Shown here: positions 5,916 through 7,258 of the stretch, piece after piece
Layout: each line of letters starts with the position of its first letter
Numbering within the stretch: the stretch's first letter is position 1
Source: an uncultured Ruminococcus sp.
Lineage (GTDB): Bacteria > Bacillota > Clostridia > Oscillospirales > Ruminococcaceae
Length of the DNA: 7,258 bases
Direction: 5' to 3'
NCBI GenBank assembly: GCA_937894495.1
Contig: CALCRR010000100.1
Location: 1-7,258 of the forward strand
Notes under the pieces: generated by a model
What the model was told of the DNA's origin: nothing
What the model saw: the letters and a program-made list of their open reading frames with translations, nothing else
Database searches by the model: none
Translations under genes and position numbers: made by a program

Positions 5916-7175
5916 TCAGACTATCTTCCTTGCTTCAAGATAAAATCTCTTATCCTCGGCATGACCCATTGAGAAGGTCTTTCTGGGCAGGGCGCCGTCA
6001 CAGATAACTGTGGGGAACAGCTCGTTTTTGCCCATATCGGGCAGAAGTATACCTATTGACGAGGGCTTTTTTGAAAGCTCTCTTATCACATCTGCGCCGT
6101 GGATATAGTCGGTCTTGCCGCCGTTTTTAAGGGTGTATTTATCGAGGAAATTCTGCACCGAGCCCACGGTCAGCTTTGATGTGGGCTTATGTATATAAAG
6201 GGCTTTTTCCTCGCCGTTGTTTACTATAACTATCCGCTGCTCACTCTCCTCCTCGGAAAGTGCCAGAGCGTCACTGAGCTCGTTTAAAAGCTTGTTCTCG
6301 TCAATGCCTGTAACTATCCTGTGTATAGCTTCAAACTCCAGCGCAGGTGAGTGCAGGTCAACTATCTCCACCAGCGCATAGCGTGCAGGGTGGTTTGAAA
6401 AGTCTTTATGTGGGTCTGACCTTTTAAGCTGCTCATAAAACTCCTTGGCGGTGGCAAGTGAATGGTTGCCGTCGCCCATAGCATAAACCAGGGGTGAGTG
6501 ACCCTTTATGCCGTATTTTTTCTCAAAATTGGCAGGGTCGCCCAAAGCGTTCAGCGCCGAGATGACCCTCAGCTGCAGATCACCGCTGAGAAGATAGCCG
6601 CTTATATGACCGCCGTTTTTCATAAGGTCAAAGTCATAGAGCTTTTCAAGCCTGTCCTTACACCGGGCGATAGGCTCGATAACGGTGTTCTCCCCGTCGT
6701 CTATAAGTATCATTATATGGGGCAGCTCCACCGCTGCGCCCTTTCTTATTTTTATTCTGGGCGGAATACGCTCCACAACGGTAGCTTCGGTGGCTCTCAC
6801 CGCAGACTCGGAGCCTTTATAATACTCATACTCCTGCAGGTCGATAGCGCCCACTATGCCTGCCCTCAGCTTGCCGTCAGACTGTATTCTCTCAACATAT
6901 ATCATGGCGTTTTTATATTCTTTAAACACGCCTGAGTTAAGGTACTCCTCCATTGTGGAATGTATCTTTTCTATCCTTTCGTCTACGTCCGCTTCTTCAA
7001 GATACACCTCAGGCAAGATCATGTTCAGCGTGGACTTCGCCCCACCTACTATCCTCTCGGCGTCCTGCCAATACTCAGGCTCCGAGGTGTACTGATCGCA
7101 GGCAACTACTGCCCACTTCTCCATTTCTGTGTTTTCGGGCAGAAGTATATCCGCCCCCCTGAATGCTGATGACAT
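5916..7175 (-). CDS. DUF1015 family protein (COG4198)
   Basis: A 419-residue cytoplasmic protein of the DUF1015 family at about its usual full length. The N-terminal part carries the family pattern ENTEMEKWAVVACDQYTSEP (14-33) and RATEATVVERIPPR (127-140). The centre has GDGNHSLATAK (234-244), the most characteristic motif. The C-terminus has a FSMGHAEDKRFYLEARKI-type ending (401-418). There is no signal peptide or membrane segment. TGAGGAG (7190-7184) sits 8 nt before the ATG. The reaction is not firmly established. From memory, relatives often lie beside serine-biosynthesis genes (serA, serC) in Clostridia, and free serine kinase activity has been discussed for related proteins; neither can be tested here. 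It precedes capA by 64 nt with no clear promoter or terminator between them, so the two are probably one transcript. Confidence 0.88.
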   Translation of the reverse strand: MSSAFRGADILLPENTEMEKWAVVACDQYTSEPEYWQDAERIVGGAKSTLNMILPEVYLEEADVDERIEKIHSTMEEYLNSGVFKEYKNAMIYVERIQSDGKLRAGIVGAIDLQEYEYYKGSESAVRATEATVVERIPPRIKIRKGAAVELPHIMILIDDGENTVIEPIARCKDRLEKLYDFDLMKNGGHISGYLLSGDLQLRVISALNALGDPANFEKKYGIKGHSPLVYAMGDGNHSLATAKEFYEQLKRSDPHKDFSNHPARYALVEIVDLHSPALEFEAIHRIVTGIDENKLLNELSDALALSEEESEQRIVIVNNGEEKALYIHKPTSKLTVGSVQNFLDKYTLKNGGKTDYIHGADVIRELSKKPSSIGILLPDMGKNELFPTVICDGALPRKTFSMGHAEDKRFYLEARKIV

Positions 7176-7211
7176 ATGCTTTTCTCCTCATCTTAAATTA
7201 GTTTGTGCCCT

Positions 7212-7258
7212 GAGCGGGGGCGCTGCCCCAGACCCCGCAAGCCGTCTGGCGCCCGTCT
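7212..7258. repeat. GC-rich repeat-like palindromic sequence, cut by right edge
   Basis: A GC-rich block between the DUF1015 gene and the window edge. It holds several competing inverted repeats: GGGGC/GCCCC (7217-7221 with 7225-7229), GCGGGG/CCCCGC (7214-7219 with 7233-7238) and CCAGAC/GTCTGG (7228-7233 with 7244-7249). Blocks of the form GGGGCGCTGCCCC...ACCCCGC resemble dispersed intergenic palindromes of Ruminococcus-type genomes. It occupies the place where the promoter of the DUF1015-capA unit would be expected; no -35/-10 pair is visible here. Copy number cannot be judged from one window. Confidence 0.5.

Noticed and set aside
6498..6935. Plus-strand frame of 145 codons inside DUF1015
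   Set aside because: It is antisense to a full-length DUF1015 gene carrying the GDGNHS motif; no independent support.

Overview
This is a 7.3 kb chromosomal stretch that looks like an anaerobic gut or rumen Firmicute, probably close to Ruminococcus. Three things suggest this: heavy AGA/AGG arginine and ATA isoleucine codon use, strong AGGAGG-type ribosome binding sites, and a gene mix of a glycosidase, an ECF sigma factor with a membrane partner, a CapA lipoprotein and a DUF1015 protein. The genus is an inference; no rRNA or marker gene is present.

Layout. (1) Bases 1-2006, minus strand: the first 668 codons of a GH31 glycosidase of the YicI alpha-xylosidase type, cut by the left edge. (2) Bases 2007-2760: a 754-bp divergent intergenic region with no convincing gene. 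Its left part looks like the control region of the GH31 gene: promoter-like boxes, a 16-bp palindrome, and a terminator-like hairpin with a T-run inside the leader. Its middle holds a perfect 9-bp hairpin and a ~125-nt imperfect inverted repeat built from heptamers (AAGAGGC/AAGAAGC). Its right part holds an ECF-like promoter candidate and a five-codon mini-ORF before the sigma gene. (3) Bases 2761-4513, plus strand: an ECF sigma factor overlapping by 14 nt a single-pass membrane protein that is its likely anti-sigma or regulatory partner. (4) Bases 4540-4578: a strong two-way terminator between convergent transcripts. (5) Bases 7175-4580, minus strand: DUF1015 followed 64 bp later by a CapA-like lipoprotein, probably one transcript. 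(6) The right edge: a GC-rich repeat-like sequence upstream of DUF1015.

How the genes work together. The GH31 enzyme would remove alpha-xylosyl units from xyloglucan-type oligosaccharides in the cytoplasm. The sigma/membrane-protein pair is an envelope-sensing switch whose signal and regulon are unknown. It may drive its own promoter, since a TGAGAG-N16-CGTC site with a T-rich spacer lies 172 bp upstream. CapA is an exported, lipid-anchored metallophosphatase-fold protein. The sequence gives no direct functional link between the three gene groups. The least explained parts are the structured intergenic region and a sharp codon-use change inside the GH31 gene.
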